A stretch of 64,000 nt of DNA, taken from contig NW_024881272.1 of assembly GCF_018691265.1 (NCBI RefSeq), positions 23,673,323-23,737,322 of the forward strand, in the 5' to 3' direction. The position numbers and the translations under genes were made by a program. Origin of the DNA: Tyto alba (taxonomy: Eukaryota > Chordata > Aves > Strigiformes > Tytonidae). Positions 1 through 12,400 of the stretch are shown here, in pieces (position 1 is the stretch's first letter; each line of letters starts with the position of its first letter). Below the pieces are notes generated by a model. The model worked only from the letters and a program-made list of their open reading frames with translations. It was not told where the DNA came from and did not search any database.

Positions 1-363
1 TTGCTTGTCTTTGTGTAACTCAATAGCCAAATGCTGAAAGGGCTTGTTGACCTTGGAGCATTGTAGCTGGTTTAATCCTCGAAGCTGATTTAATCCTGTT
101 GCTAGCCTCCTTGGGTTGCCTGCTTTGTACCTGTTGAGCTGGTAGATATTTAACATACATTGTTTATCTATGGTGTTACTTTTAAATTTGTTAATTATTG
201 CCTTGTCATAAACTAGAACTGGTAGCTTTCTGCTTCTTTTTAATAACAAAGTAGTGGTGCTCTCACAGGGAGTATATGGCAAAGTATCAGACTCTTAGAC
301 CAGCTAGCCCATTGTGTGGGGTGAAAACAAGTAAAACCAATAACTCTAGCTTCCTGTCCACAG
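1..363 (+). other. KDM4A: KDM4A intron (partial)
   Basis: This is intronic DNA before the first exon seen here, ending in a usable acceptor (tgtccacag, up to 363). I see no other exon, RNA gene or repeat in it. Short ATG-initiated readings across it are chance or extend from the exon. Confidence 0.7.
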
Positions 364-552
364 AAATGCATCTTCTGCAAGAAACGAAGAAAGAGAATTG
401 CAGGTTGTTGTGTACAGTGTTCACATGGTCGATGTCCCACATCCTTTCATGTCAGCTGTGCCCAAGCAGCAGGAGTCATGATGCAGCCTGATGACTGGCC
501 ATTTGTTGTCTTCATTACCTGCTTCAGGCATAAGATTCCATCTCAGGCAGAG
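364..552 (+). CDS. KDM4A: KDM4A exon: end of extended PHD finger
   Basis: This 63-codon exon follows a tgtccacag acceptor and ends before gtgagt. It begins [11 protein letters not shown] and contains paired cysteines (CCVQC), then [16 protein letters not shown], which is the zinc-binding Cys/His pattern of the second, atypical PHD finger of the KDM4 family. It ends in [11 protein letters not shown], leading into the Tudor region. The family is known to use this PHD-zinc knuckle-PHD module near the Tudor reader. Confidence 0.95.
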
Positions 553-3500
553 GTGAGTAGATGTGTGATTCCCAGGGTTTGAACTGCCGTATCTTGGAGG
601 GACTGAAAAATTTTAGATTGTGTGATTCTTTTAAAACTTCATTGATGGCTTGGCTCACTCACAATGTTCAGTATAATCTAAAGGTGTTGGTCTTGGATTT
701 TGATCTCAATCTTGATGCTGCTGTGAGTGATCTTAGTCAGGTCCTTTATTGTATTTTGGTTTGCAGCCCAGAAGGACTGAGAGCATTACACCCTTCCAGT
801 GGCTGTTGTAATGAGGAATAATCGTGGGGTTTATGCTGTGATACTTAGTATGCAGGAGTTACTTCTGGAAATCCAGCAGGCTGCATAAGTGGTCATAGGA
901 TTTCATGTTTAAGTGACTGATTAGTTTATAAAGTTCCCATGTAGCCCTCTTAGCTACCAAAACAATCTGGTAGAGAATATTTACAGTAAAGGCCTTGCAT
1001 TGCTCTGAAGAATGAGAGCTTAATTTACTAAGTAAATTAAGGACAGCAGCATCTAACAAATTAGGCTTTAAGTATTTGAAATTCCAGAGGGAGAACTTTT
1101 CAAAAACTGCTGCTGATGGTGTCTTGAGTAGAATTGCTCACCTGAACTAAAATATTTTGCTCTTTGTCTGCCAGCACTGGAGCTGTGGTCCTCAACACAT
1201 TTTTATTGAGTCATTGTGTAAAAAGTGATTTTTGTCTTCTCAGCGAGCGAAGGCTGCGCTCCAGGATCTGTCACCTGGACAGATAGTCATCAGCAAGCAC
1301 AAGAATGGTCGCTTCTATCAGTGTGAAGTGGTCAGCCTTGCAAAGGAGACTTTCTATGAGGTCAACTTCGATGATGGTTCCTTCAGCGATAACCTGTATC
1401 CAGAGGACATTGTGGTACGTTATGCAGTGGGAGCCTGGCCCCAGTAGAGGGCACATGATGCAAGTCATTTTTTGCTGCTGCAGAGCAGATGCACCAGGGG
1501 ATTTGTTAATTGTTCCAACCCTAGGTTGTGTTGTGGCTGAGATGTGCTGCAGGACAGCCCTAGGGGTGTTACATGCGACTGAGCTGAAGGCACAAGGGGA
1601 ACAGGTGTAACAGGGAGTGCAACTAATCTTTGGCTGCTTAGCAGTGATAGGTCTGAAAGAAAGCTTGCTGATACTCACATACCATTCCTGTATGAAGTAC
1701 TTTGAAGTTGGGCCCTCTGTAGGGATTTAAATACAGAAGACGGATGTCTCTCAGCCAAGTTCTCCATCCCTAAAATTGAGTAATTGTTGAGGTGGTGCAC
1801 AATGTGACTGGGATGGACTCCCCAGTAGTTTGCTGAATCTTCACATAAGGAGGTTGCTTACCTTTCTTCTTGTCTCCCACCTTCCTCCTTTATGCTGTAG
1901 AGTCGAGACTGTCTTCAGTTAGGTCCACCTGCTGAAGGGGAAGTTGTGCAGGTGAGATGGACAGATGGACAAGTTTATGGAGCCAAGTTTGTTGCATCAC
2001 ATGCCATCCAGATGTACCAGGTACAGAATTGTTCTCTGAAAATCCATCATTCATAACAAGCTGATCATGTTAACAGGGCTGTTCTTAAAGCCAGCAGAGC
2101 TGTAGGGGAGTCATGCTTAAACACATCAGGGGAAGTTACTCAGCAATGCCAGATGCTGGTAACAGTTGCTGGAGTTTAAAAGCAGAGTGGTGCTTGTAGC
2201 TCTACACTTACATCTGGGTACATACTTGAAAATGTCAGCTTCTGAAAAATTGCTGGTCTGCAGTTCTTCAGCAGACTTTGTTCCTGTAGCTTAAAATACT
2301 TTAAAAAGTTTAGTTTTGCTTTTCCCTGTTTAGTGAGAGTGCATCATGCCTTGCACACTTCCAAAGCGATGAATGTTCAGGACATACTAAAGTGACCAGC
2401 CAGACTGTCTTGTCAGGTGGTACAAGAATATCCCAAAACTTGCTGGGCTATTTTTACTGTTGTGGGATTGGTGAGGTTCTGGTTAAAGCATGTTGCGTTG
2501 TGCACACATGCATATGTGTCTTATAAAATTAAAGTGACAGAAGATTATTTCATAGGAGGCTTCTGTGGGGAGGAGAAGGCAAATTCTGGGTGGCTGTGGA
2601 AGGGTTCTAACCTGTGAGGCTTCTGGCAGAACAACTTCTGGTTTTCTTCTAGGTGGAATTTGAAGATGGGTCACAGCTGATGGTGAAAAGGGATGATGTG
2701 TATACTCTTGAAGAGGAGCTTCCTAAAAGAGTGAAGTCAAGGCTGGTAGGTAAACAGGGTGCAAACTTCTCCTAAAGAAGCTCATTTAAATTAATTTGTC
2801 CTTGAAGAGTAAGCTGAGTGTATGGCAGCAAAAAATTACAATCTGATGCTCTCAATAGCTGCAAAGCTTGGTAGTTGATCAGGCTACGAAAGCAAAGTTC
2901 TGTCTTGTTCTTGAGAAACTTTATTTCTCCTTCTGCAGGAACAGGAGTTTATAGCATAGAGTCACTGTTTGGGACAGCACATTAATAGCCTTTCGTGCCT
3001 GTATTCATAAGTCTTGTCTATTCCCGTTGCAAAGAATGGTTCCTTCACTTACCCTTTGTTCTGGAAAGCTCTTAATAGGGTGACATCAAGAGAGCTGGCC
3101 ATTTTTCTAAATTGTAAAATGATTCAGATGGGAAAGGACTTCTGCAGATCTCTGCTCCAGGCACCTGTCCCAAGCAGGGGTAACTTCAAAGTCAGACAGA
3201 GTTGCTCAGGGCTCTCTCCAGTTAAGTTTTGATTATCTCCAAGGATGGAGATTTCACCGTCCCCTAGGGTCCCTGTTCTGTTGCTTTGTGTTTCCCACTG
3301 AAAAAAAAAAAAAAGGTAACTATGGCCAGTATGCTAGGGTATCTTGCTTTACAGCATGACCATGCATACCCTAATGCAGAACCTGTTGGCAGGCACACGG
3401 GATGTTAGAGGTTTAAGAAAGAACGTATCATAGCTGAATCCTGTGATGGGGTGTTTAAACATGCCTGCTCCGTAAGGCACAAAATGTACTCAGCTGTGTG

Positions 3501-3958
3501 AAAGTTAGAACAGATTAATCTGTTTATTCCTTTAAGAAAGTGACTTATGTTAAAAGTAAGAAAGAAACTTAAATTAGCTACTCAGTTGAATTTGAAACCT
3601 GTGGTTCTCTAGATCCCTGATTACAGTTTATTTAAACTTATCCCCAGACTTTTAAATCCAGTTGCTTAAATGTTTTGCTGCTTGTATTTGGTCAGTTTTT
3701 GAAAAAAGCTGAATGTTCCCAAGTGTCTTGACTCGGTTATTTCTTGCATGCAGTAGGAGGATGTGGAGGCAGGGGTTTGATCTATGTTCTAGTAACTAAT
3801 TTTGGGTTTTCTCTTAGTCAGTAGCTTCAGATATGCGCTTCACAGAGATCTTCGCAGAGAAGGAGGTCAGACAAGAGAGGAAGAGACAAAGAGTGATCAA
3901 TTCACGCTACCGTGAAGATTACATTGAACCTGCGTTGTACCGGGCCATCATGGAGTAA
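364..3958 (+). CDS. KDM4A: KDM4A (JMJD2A) lysine demethylase, C-terminal part; five coding exons
   Basis: The gene encodes an Fe(II)/2-oxoglutarate-dependent demethylase of histone H3K9me3/2 and H3K36me3/2 that acts in the nucleus. Only the last 237 residues lie here, joined from 364-552, 1244-1414, 1901-2020, 2653-2745 and 3818-3958. The JmjN/JmjC catalytic part and first PHD finger are upstream of the window. Visible in order are the Cys/His-rich end of the extended PHD finger, the two interdigitated hybrid Tudor domains and a basic C-terminal tail ending in ALYRAIME. All five exons begin and end in codon phase 0, with AG acceptors and GT donors. The Tudor text ([26 protein letters not shown]) and the tail fit KDM4A better than KDM4B or KDM4C as I recall them, and the ST3GAL3 neighbour supports this. 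The cage residues corresponding to human F932, D945, W967 and Y973 are all present. Identification is by recalled family sequence, not by a search. Confidence 0.96.
553..1243 (+). other. KDM4A: KDM4A intron
   Basis: The intron runs from gtgagt (553) to tcttctcag (1243). I see no coding or repeat feature in it. Confidence 0.85.
1244..1414 (+). CDS. KDM4A: KDM4A exon: first hybrid Tudor segment
   Basis: This 57-codon exon lies between tcttctcag and gtacgt. It carries the first Tudor beta strands, with the core [13 protein letters not shown] and [21 protein letters not shown]. The Phe at 1367-1369 (NFDD) corresponds to cage residue F932 of human KDM4A, and the Asp of PED corresponds to D945. 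Any ATG-initiated reading here that begins in the intron upstream is a shadow of the spliced exon, not a separate small gene. Confidence 0.96.
1415..1900 (+). other. KDM4A: KDM4A intron
   Basis: The intron runs from gtacgt (1415) to tatgctgtag (1900). It begins inside the Tudor-coding region, so an unspliced reading stops soon after the donor. No other feature is visible. Confidence 0.85.
1901..2020 (+). CDS. KDM4A: KDM4A exon: second hybrid Tudor segment with aromatic cage
   Basis: This 40-codon exon lies between tatgctgtag and gtacag. It encodes [20 protein letters not shown] and then [20 protein letters not shown]. The Trp of VRW and the Tyr of QVYG match human W967 and Y973, which with F932 form the trimethyl-lysine cage that binds H3K4me3 and H4K20me3. 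The reader function is therefore expected to be intact. Confidence 0.96.
2021..2652 (+). other. KDM4A: KDM4A intron
   Basis: The intron runs from gtacag (2021) to the gttttcttctag acceptor (2652). I see no other feature. Confidence 0.85.
2653..2745 (+). CDS. KDM4A: KDM4A exon: end of Tudor domain
   Basis: This 31-codon exon lies between a gttttcttctag acceptor and gtaggt. It encodes [20 protein letters not shown] and continues [11 protein letters not shown], the last strands and closing helix of the double Tudor module. It is shared across the KDM4 family. Confidence 0.95.
2746..3817 (+). other. KDM4A: KDM4A last intron
   Basis: The intron runs from gtaggt (2746) to ttttctcttag (3817). It holds a degenerate CR1 fragment at about 3115-3300 and an A-tract starting at 3301. 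Nothing else is recognisable. Confidence 0.8.
3115..3312 (-). repeat. Degenerate CR1 LINE fragment
   Basis: The + strand text reads like the complement of an old CR1 3' region: a tract near GGGAAGGACTTCTGCAGATC, then the phrase CCAAGGATGGAGA near 3240, where CR1 consensus (recalled) has 'ccaaggatggagact'. It is heavily diverged and truncated, and is followed by an A-run. Orientation is inferred from this complement match. Confidence 0.55.
3818..3958 (+). CDS. KDM4A: KDM4A terminal coding exon
   Basis: This exon has 46 codons plus TAA (3956-3958), after a ttttctcttag acceptor. It encodes [20 protein letters not shown], a basic stretch [14 protein letters not shown], and ends [12 protein letters not shown]. 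This tail is the part that most clearly separates KDM4A from KDM4B, whose C-terminus is different and longer as I recall it. Confidence 0.95.
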   Translation, partial: SVASDMRFTEIFAEKEVRQERKRQRVINSRYREDYIEPALYRAIME

Positions 3959-5523
3959 GCATTGCCTGTGGCAGAGGAAGAAAATGCCCACCTCCCCCAA
4001 GGATTTAAACGCTCCAGTACAACAGGCCATATTTGGATGCTTCGAATCCAGGGTTTTTTTGTTTTGTTTTTTAAGGAAGCTAAAAAGCTGATGCTCTGCA
4101 GTAGCTGAAAGGCAGCTGTTGGATAGTGAAACAGATCCCATTTGCTGAAGCTGATGCCTGCAGACTCCTGGTCTGAAGTTGGGTCCTTACTGAACAAGCC
4201 AGCTTGGAGGTGTTGCTCTCATCTTGTCGAGCAGTCTTGCTTTTTTTATTAGAGACAATTCTGACAGGTGGCAAACTCTTGGGAGTTGTAGCCAGGAATC
4301 TTGGCAGCTGCAGAATAGTACGGTCTATTGTTTTAATTGAATAATGTTCCTGATTTTCGGAGTCTCCCTGGTGACCACACCTGGGCTTGAGCAGGCAGTA
4401 TTACTGGTGCTTGAAATTGAACCTCTTTTTATATTTATATCCATCTTTTTGTCACAAGCAGCTTCAGTCTCTTGTTTCTCAGCATCTCCTTTCTGAGGAT
4501 TGAGCTGTAGGCTGTTCAAATCCAAGCAGACAGGAGGTGCTTATGTGAACAGGTGAAATGTGAAATTGAATCCTGTAGGACAAATTATTTAACCCTCCAC
4601 TTAATATTTTTGTTCTGATACTTGTTTTGACTTACTTAATCATAAGTTTAACTGTAATAGTATGTGCCTCAGAATCCGTGAAATCTGTCAGGAGCCCTGC
4701 ACAGTACAGCCTTCTAACAAGAATAGGCATTCAACTCCCAAAGAGTTTCTTTTGAGTTTCTCCCCACCCCCTCTAAGGCAATAATGACCAAAGGGACGGA
4801 GTCCTAACTCTCCCTTCTTGAAATCCAAGCATCACAGTATTGGGGATGACAGAACAGTGATACCTGAAGTAGTGCAGTACCTCTTCTGTGGCAGCACTGT
4901 CTGTCGTGTGGCCACGGGCTTTTGCTTACAACAGCTAATATTGGATCTGAGACAGATAAAGCATGCACTGAACTGTATGTATTACTGGAAGGCTGTGCAA
5001 TGCTCTTCTGAAGCAGGAGCACTGCTGCGTTGTTGTCTGGTAAAGGTTACCACAGCGCTTCTATAGAGTATTAGTAGGGCACATCTCCGTTGTGTTGGAG
5101 AGAACTTGCTACCCCAGCAGTAGGAAGCTGTGTTAAGCTGGGTAATAGGTGTACCCAGAAGATGTGCCAACTTGCTCCTAGTAATTTAAGCATTAACATA
5201 CTACAGTAGGAGCCATGTAAATACGTGTCCCTTTCCCATTCTGTAGGAAAGGGATTTCAGGCTGTGGAGCAGATTGGCCACCTTCTTTTTGCATGGAATG
5301 ATGGGGTGACTTTTCCTGCTGGAGAAAATTATTGTTACGTGTTCTCCAGAAACAGTTCAAGAGGAGAATTTTCTAGTGAAACAGACCTAATGCATCCCTG
5401 CTTCTATAGGGATATGACAATGTGTCTGCAAAGTCTGGATTTATAACTTCTTTTCCTTTTGTTACCTAGGAACGCTATAAACCAAACTCTTCTGAAACCC
5501 CGGTGCATCGATTTGTGATTAGC

Positions 5524-5529
5524 AATAAA
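5524..5529 (+). terminator. KDM4A: AATAAA polyadenylation signal, KDM4A candidate
   Basis: This canonical hexamer lies about 1.57 kb after the KDM4A stop and is followed by GT/T-rich sequence (tgtagtattgtgtagtg), as expected for a downstream element. Confidence 0.55.
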
Positions 5530-5570
5530 ATGTAGTATTGTGTAGTGATACAACTCTTGATCAGAAAAGA

Positions 5571-5576
5571 AATAAA
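5571..5576 (+). terminator. KDM4A: Second AATAAA polyadenylation signal
   Basis: A second canonical hexamer lies 47 bp after the first. It may be an alternative cleavage signal of the same transcript. Confidence 0.4.
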
Positions 5577-5600
5577 CGACAACTTTTATACAGAAAATCT

Positions 5601-8600
5601 TACTTATCCCTACATTTTTATAGGGTCAGGAGGCTGATACAAGTAGCAAAGATTTGCACAACCACTGTTTCACATAGAGGTATTCTGTCCCATTTTTGTG
5701 GTGGAATACCTCATTTGTCAGTATTGGAAGGCTTAAACAGATTCAGAAAGGAGATAGTGGCTTTTCTTTGTGTTTTTCTTTTTTTTTTTCTTTTTTTTCC
5801 ATGTCCAAAACTCCTGGTCTCAGGGTATTAAATCACTTTCCGATGAATGGGACAGTTGGCTTGATAAAACTCAGCTCTGTTAAGGCTGGAGTCTAGTAGC
5901 TGCAGTTACTCTGGTCTAGGCAATGGGAACAAAATTGCACTTTGACATCTTAGCTTGTACGTAAGCCTTTCAGAAGTGATGTGCTGTGAGCAAACATGGA
6001 GGAGAGCTGGCAGGGCCTTAACAAACTTGCCTCTGTTCTGTCAGCATATCTTAAGGTTTGATATTAACTTCTCATAGGCTGAACACTACCTGTATATTAC
6101 TGAAAAACATACTCTTTGTATCGTCTGCCATTCTCCTTCCAGAGAAAAGGTGCCTGTGTTCAGGCCTTCTTACAAAACTGCCACATAACTTAAATGCACC
6201 TTTTAGATGCCGTGTGCTACCTGTGCTGCAAACACCTGGCTCAACAGCTTCATCCCAAAATGATGACCTAGTACCAAACAGCTGGATTTGGTTGGAATGC
6301 TGCTGTTCAACTGCAGCAGGTTTTGCCACCCACCTCTAACAGTATTGAGTGACTTTCAAGAGCTCCTGTGCCTAGTATTTGTTCTGGAAGAGGAGCTTTG
6401 CTATGCTGTGTTTTCTGCGAGCTCCAGATGTGCTCTTGTCAGTTGGCTGCACTGTGTTGGAAACTGCTGCCATCCTGCACTCTGAGACAAAGGGCCTTCC
6501 CGATTTTCCCGTCAGTTCTTGTGCTGCACTGTTCAAATGTGAGCATACTTTACCTACTGCAGTGATTGAACTGCATTTTGGCTTCTCTCTGTGAACTTGA
6601 AATTGGTGACCCTGATGTTTGAGGGGGTCTATATTATTTGATTTTGCAAAAACAATTGGTTTTATGGCTTGAAGTATAACAGGTAGCAATAAAAGCTCTT
6701 TACAGAGCAGCTGTCTCAAAGGTACATATGCTTTCCGTTACCTGTACTTTGATTTTGACTGATAATAATTTTCTCCAGTGGTTTGTTTATGGAAGTGTAT
6801 TTATCCCTGCTACAGCATCATTCCAGTGAGGGCAAGGTGCTGCCAGAGTATCAGCTAGGCAGGTGCTTCCTGAATGTGTTCAGCAGGAAATCATGCTCAA
6901 TATGCCCCACAGGATCTCAGATGGCCCTTCGTTAGGTCCGTTGCATGTGATGCTGCAGGCAGTAGACCTCCTCACTTCACTTTTCATGAAGCTTCCATCT
7001 GTGACTGGTTCAGGTTGGACCCATAAAAAGCATTTTTTAGTATAAACAAATAGTGGCTTGCCCTTAATTCAGGATGAGCTTGGCAAGCCAATGATTACTT
7101 TTTATAAGGTTTAAAAAGGTGACTGTATTCTTTGTAAAGCACCTGATTGCAGTAATGTTTCTGCCTGTGGCTAGACTTCTAGGAGACCTGTTTCTCCATC
7201 AGCAGACCCCTCAGATGACCAGAGACAGTACCATCAGTAGTAGGACCCATTCTCCTTGCTCCTTCTCTCTCTTCCCAGTGTTTTGAGCTGGGTTGAATTG
7301 ATTCTGGACTGTTTGAGGAGCGTAGCCACATATCCCAAGGCTTCCAATGCATCTCTGTTCTTCCATTCTCTAACTGGGCTCCTGTTGTCTGACATGTCTG
7401 CAGTTGTGCTTGTTTTTTTTTAATGCAAACATGGGATAAAATCAAGACTCTGGTAGCCTGTATGTTGTTTTCAAACTGGTTCAAGTAATAAATCTAATTT
7501 CAAAATGAACAATCTGTAGACTAATTTAACAACTAAAGCAATGTAACTTGGAAATTCTCATCATGCTTCTAATTCTTCTATTAGCATTATTCCTCTCTAA
7601 TACTCGTCTCTTCAATGCTTATCCGGTGAGTTCTGGGGTGTCTTTCAGAGATGCTAAGCAGATTTCTGTTATTCAAGGACTTGGTCCAGCATGGCTGTTC
7701 AGCTAATACAGGGACAGCCAGAGTCACCCCTCCTCACTGAAGTACAGACCTGAGACATCTGCAGTAAGAGCTGAGTTGCCTTAGGTTCCCCCTGTAGCCA
7801 AGAGTGGCGGTGCCAGAAGACAAGTCATCAGAAAACCTGACCTGGGTGCAGAGTCAAACAGCTCTGTTCTTTACTTTGGTGTTGACTCTTGAATTTCACA
7901 GTGCTGGTTAAGATTTGCTGAACTGGCAGTCAGGGAAAGGAGGTGGTTCTACCTTAGCTCAGGGATTTTTGTTACCGATACACCGAATGACCTTGAGTAA
8001 ATTGCTTATTCCTTGTATTATTTCAGCCCATATCTTTAGAGCCTAAAGTGCCAGGTATTTCTGGAGCCGGCTTTTGTAGTTCGGGAAAATGTTAATGTGT
8101 CCTTTTCCCTGGAAAATTTGTAGATGTTGCACAAAATCTTTAAGTGTGTGCACATAGGTTAGTGTAAAGTGTGTAGTATTTTAGGTTCAACATGAGCAAC
8201 ATGGGATATTGCTAAAAGTCAAAATAAGCCTTTTTCCTCTTTTCCCGTAATCGTTCTTCATTTCTTTGCATTGCTGTTAAAGCTGTTCAGCAGCTTTAGA
8301 TTTCTCCCTTGGATGAGTGGAGAGTGCAACACTTCAGGTGGGGTGAGTGTGTTGTTATTTGGTTCCAGTAATGAGCATTGCTGGGCATGTGTCAGTAGTT
8401 TCCTTTGACCTCACCAGCACGGTCTGCAGAGGAATGGGAAACATTCATCTGATTGCTATCTTTTGAGGAGCCTGTGGCAGATCTATGCAGAAACTGCCAG
8501 TCTCCTTACTGCAGCGTGAGTAACGTGACAATGCCGAAGTCAAAATCATTCTGACAGCACCTACCGAATGAGGGAAATGTGTGGGATGGCACTGGAAAAA

Positions 8601-9400
8601 GGTTAAAATTGTGTAGTATGTGTGTTAATTTGTAGACAAAACTGAGTGAAGGTAGGAGAGACTGAAAAGAGGTGTCCTTGGCCTGTAATTCTGCGCTTAA
8701 GAAAAATGCTCACTTTTATGAATGATTCTAGCAGAGTGTGAACACCTTTGGTACATGATGCAAGAGGGAAATGAGAGAGGCCTGCTGTCTGGGCTCTTCC
8801 ACCTTAGCTGGGGGCGTTAGTGCCACGTGAGTCACCGCCTGGCGTACCCGGTGTGGGCCCCTCACGCTGCGAGTGGACACTGGCACCCCAGGAATTGGGA
8901 TGTTCTCATCTTTGTCCACACCGCTGGCTGAAGGAAGAGCTGCCTCCTCATGGGCAAGGTTGGTGCCTGGTGTGTTGGGATGTTTTTCATACCCAGGCTG
9001 AAGTCTTCCATATAGAGTTAGGAGAGACCTGTCTTTGCAGCTCAAGAATTTGTACCAGCCAGTCTCGTATCAGGCTGTACCTGTGACAGCACTGTGGTAC
9101 TGTCCTGGTTTCAGATACATTACATACAAGTATGCTACAGAGCAAAGCAAACTACTTCAAGAATTATAATGAATCAAGTCCACAGTCTTGCTGAGCTAAG
9201 GGAGGCAGGGAGTGTGTTGTACCCATGGACCTCCAGAGAAACTTCAGACATGGGGGTCAGATGGTGGTGGATGTGAATTGATGTTCATTAATGTGCTTGG
9301 ACTCTCATTTCCTCAAGTGCTGCTGCTTCTTTTGAACACAGTATCTCTGCACTTTCTGGGTTAATTTTTGTATCTATCCTCACAACAGGGGGTTATCTCA
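5601..9400. other. Intergenic, downstream of KDM4A
   Basis: This is mixed-composition DNA with no recognisable exon, RNA gene or transposon. Distal polyadenylation hexamers at 6688 and 7487 leave open a longer KDM4A 3' UTR. The short reading frames are scattered on both strands and none resembles a protein I know. Confidence 0.6.
6688..6693 (+). terminator. Distal AATAAA signal
   Basis: The hexamer lies in gtagcaataaaagctc. It could end a longer KDM4A 3' UTR, but hexamers are frequent by chance. Confidence 0.25.
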
Positions 9401-12400
9401 AACTTCATTACTGATAGCCAGAAGCAATTAAAAAAAAAAAAAAATTAGTCTGTATCCTGAGTGCAGGACATAGATGCCTTGAGTGTGGGTGGTGACCAGC
9501 TGCAGGTTGCATGTGCAGAGGAGCTATTAACTTGCAGCCAGTCCCGTTGAAACTGAGAGGTGTGTGGTGCTGGGGTGCTGCTGCTGGAGATACAGGACCG
9601 TTCTGCCGAGGGAAAGGGGCAGTGAGGAGCAACTGCACCGAAGGGTTTAGCAGCCTGCCTGCCTGGAGCTGTGGTTGCCTGTGGTGGATAGCTGCCCAGG
9701 CTGCTTGGCTCCACGGCAGGGACGCTGCTTTTGCTTGTCCAGGCCCAGCAGAGCCAGGGCAGGATGAAGGGAGCATTTGTGTTGGCAGCCAGAGAGACGG
9801 GTCTGTCCGGAGTCCTCTCTGGCTTTCCCATTTCCAGCTGGAGAGACGTTTCCAAATACCATTTAACAGCTGGTGTCCATGGGGGCTGGCAGGAGAGTTA
9901 ATGCTCTTATTCTGCCTTTCTCCCTGGCATGCAGGGAGGTAACACGGGGCATCCTGCTTGGACCTGCAGCTGTCCTTGCCACGGGGCTGGAGCCAGCCCT
10001 GTTCTTTCTCACTGGTTGGAGGTGAAGGTGTCGCTTGGATCCCTGTGGGAGCAGGGGTCTACAGCACTGTCCCCAGCGGCGAGGCCCCAACTTGGGCCCT
10101 CGGTGCTGTGCAGAGCCTGGCAAGGGGAAAAGGACAGAAAAACAGACTTTGGCTCTTCTCCCTCCTCAGCTTGGAGCAGCTGAGGGGCTGCCAAGGGCTG
10201 TGTGGCAGGGAGAAGAAAGACGGCGTTCATGGGAGCTGCGTGGTTCTGAGCTGCTGGGCTGGGAGCCAGGCACGTCAGCACCTGATGAGCCAGCTCGAGG
10301 AAGAGCTTCTCCCTCCTCGCCTTCTCCAGATGAGCCTTACTAAGGCATCCTAGTGTAGTGAGGTCTCTCCAACCCCACTGCCCTACTGTTTCTGGGCTGG
10401 GCTCTTGCCTGTGTGGGGCATCGCTTTGGCACCACTGTGCTGGGGGATCTTTCCCCAGCAGCCCAGCTCCTGCACTGCTGCCCAAGGCAGCTGCCTGGGA
10501 TCCCTCCTGCCTCCTACCTGGGTCCTCCAGCCTCTGCCAATTTGTGGAGCAGCCCTGGGGGACCTGGATCAGTCCCTTGCCTAGCTGTGCAGACTCTGCA
10601 AATGAGCAGCCTACAGTCATGTTCTGGCCATGCTGAGGCTGCACGGATGGTTCCCAGCGAGAGGTGCAGGGCTGGAGCTGTGGGGATAGACTGTCCTCAC
10701 CTCTCACAGCAGATCCTCACCCCTTCTCCAGGCAGGCTGGAGCACCTCAATTCTTCCTTCAGGAGCTGCTGGACAGAAGAGCCCTTGTGCAGCCTTTTTG
10801 GGAGGTGCCTGATGCGTGCTGGGGGGAGACTTTCCCCTTCGCAGCCAACGGGTGCCTGGCTATGGCTGGGCCCTGCCCAGTACCTCAAAAGTATTTTGGT
10901 CTCGCCCCTCTCCCAGCACAACCTGCCCCCCAGCACTACGAGCAGGTGAGATGGCTCAGGGCTCTGCTCCCTGGGGACGGCTCTGCGTGGGCTCTGGGAG
11001 CTGCCAAGCATCCTGGTCCGGGGAGCGGCCGGACAGGTCGGTGACTGGAGCGTGTCCCTCGGGGAGGTGCTGCCCAGTCAGTGGGGCCTTGGCCCTGGGT
11101 CACCAGCCCAGGAGAGGTTTGGCTGTGCTGAGGGTATTGCCCTGGCGGCCTGGGCTCTGACGAAAGCGCAGCACGGGGTGAGGGTGAGTAGGTGGCACTT
11201 TGGGTTTGGGGTTCAAAGATGCTTGAGCCATCCTGGGGACACCAGCTGGGCTGGGAGGAAACCAGTGTGGGTTTGCTGTGGGTTGGAGCAGCAGGCGGGT
11301 CCTCTGGGCCAGCACAGTACCGGAGGATGTCTGAATAGAGGGAGTGGGGCTTGTGGCTCGGGGCAGAGAATAGCCACACTTGCCCGTGGGCTGGGCTGGG
11401 TGCACGTGGCGGGTCTCCCAGCACCTGGCCAGCAGTGGTGATGGTGGTCTTGGCTGCAATGGGCCCTTGGGCTGGTCTCCTGGAGGCTAGAGGAGCTTGC
11501 TAGAGCTGCATCTGCATGCTGGCCAGGATGGATACTGCACCAGAGGACAGGACTGCCCTAAGCCCTCTTCTTCCACAGTCCCTGCAGCCAGGCGCAAGCT
11601 GGCAGAGGGCCTGTGTGGGTGCTGATGTGCTCCGTGCCCCGCAGCGCGGACACGCACAGCAGTGGCGAATGCTGAGGGTGCTTCGGGTCTAGTGGCTGAA
11701 AGCAAGTGAAATGCATCCTGGAGGCAAGTGAGTAGGGGCTCCCACACTTGAGAGGGCTGTGGGATGCTGGGCTGGGCAGTAAGATCTTGTTGCCCCATGT
11801 GCTGTCACTTTGGGAGGCAGGTAAACAGGTATTTTGCTGACCAGCTCTGAAGCGCAAAAGTGGAAGTGGCTGAAGAGAGTGATGGGGGGCCAGCCTGGGG
11901 ATGGGCTGGTGAACCTGCCCCCATGTGTTGGGCAGCTCTGATGGGGCTGTTCTTGCCTTCCCTGCCCTGACCTGCTGGCATCCCCAGGGCAAGGCACAGG
12001 CTCTGCCTGCTGGACATGAGGCTGTGTCAGAGCCAGAGTCTCTGCTTGGGGCTGGATTTGTGCTTTTATCCTGTAAGCCATTCCTACAAGAGCTGGCATG
12101 TCCCTTCTGGCTCCTCCAGCAGCGTCTCTGCTCCTTTTCCCACTCAGATTTATTGAGTGGATGATTGCCTGAGTCTCGGCATCAGCAGCCGTGCTCGCTG
12201 AGAGGCCCTGTGGATCTGGGATATGCAGGGATGGGAAGGGAGGAGCTGACGGCTTTGCCCTTTGTTGGTGTGTTGCAAGGCACGAGGCCAGCCTTCTTCC
12301 CGGATGGGCTGCAAACTCAGCCGTGCTCTTCTGCTTCTCTGGCTTTTCCTGTGAGATCAGGGCTGAGCCTGTTCTCCTGCTACGGCTGCTCTGCCAGTTT

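Larger units (their letters stand above)
3959..5600 (+). other. KDM4A: KDM4A 3' UTR (proposed)
   Basis: This is the sequence following the TAA stop at 3956-3958. It has no further long reading frame and runs to closely spaced AATAAA signals at 5524 and 5571, giving a 3' UTR of about 1.6 kb. Later AATAAA signals (6688, 7487) could define longer transcripts. The end is inferred from signals only. Confidence 0.55.

Noticed and set aside
1271..1678. 135-codon minus-strand frame opposite the KDM4A Tudor exon
   Set aside because: It is a shadow of the real coding exon on the + strand.
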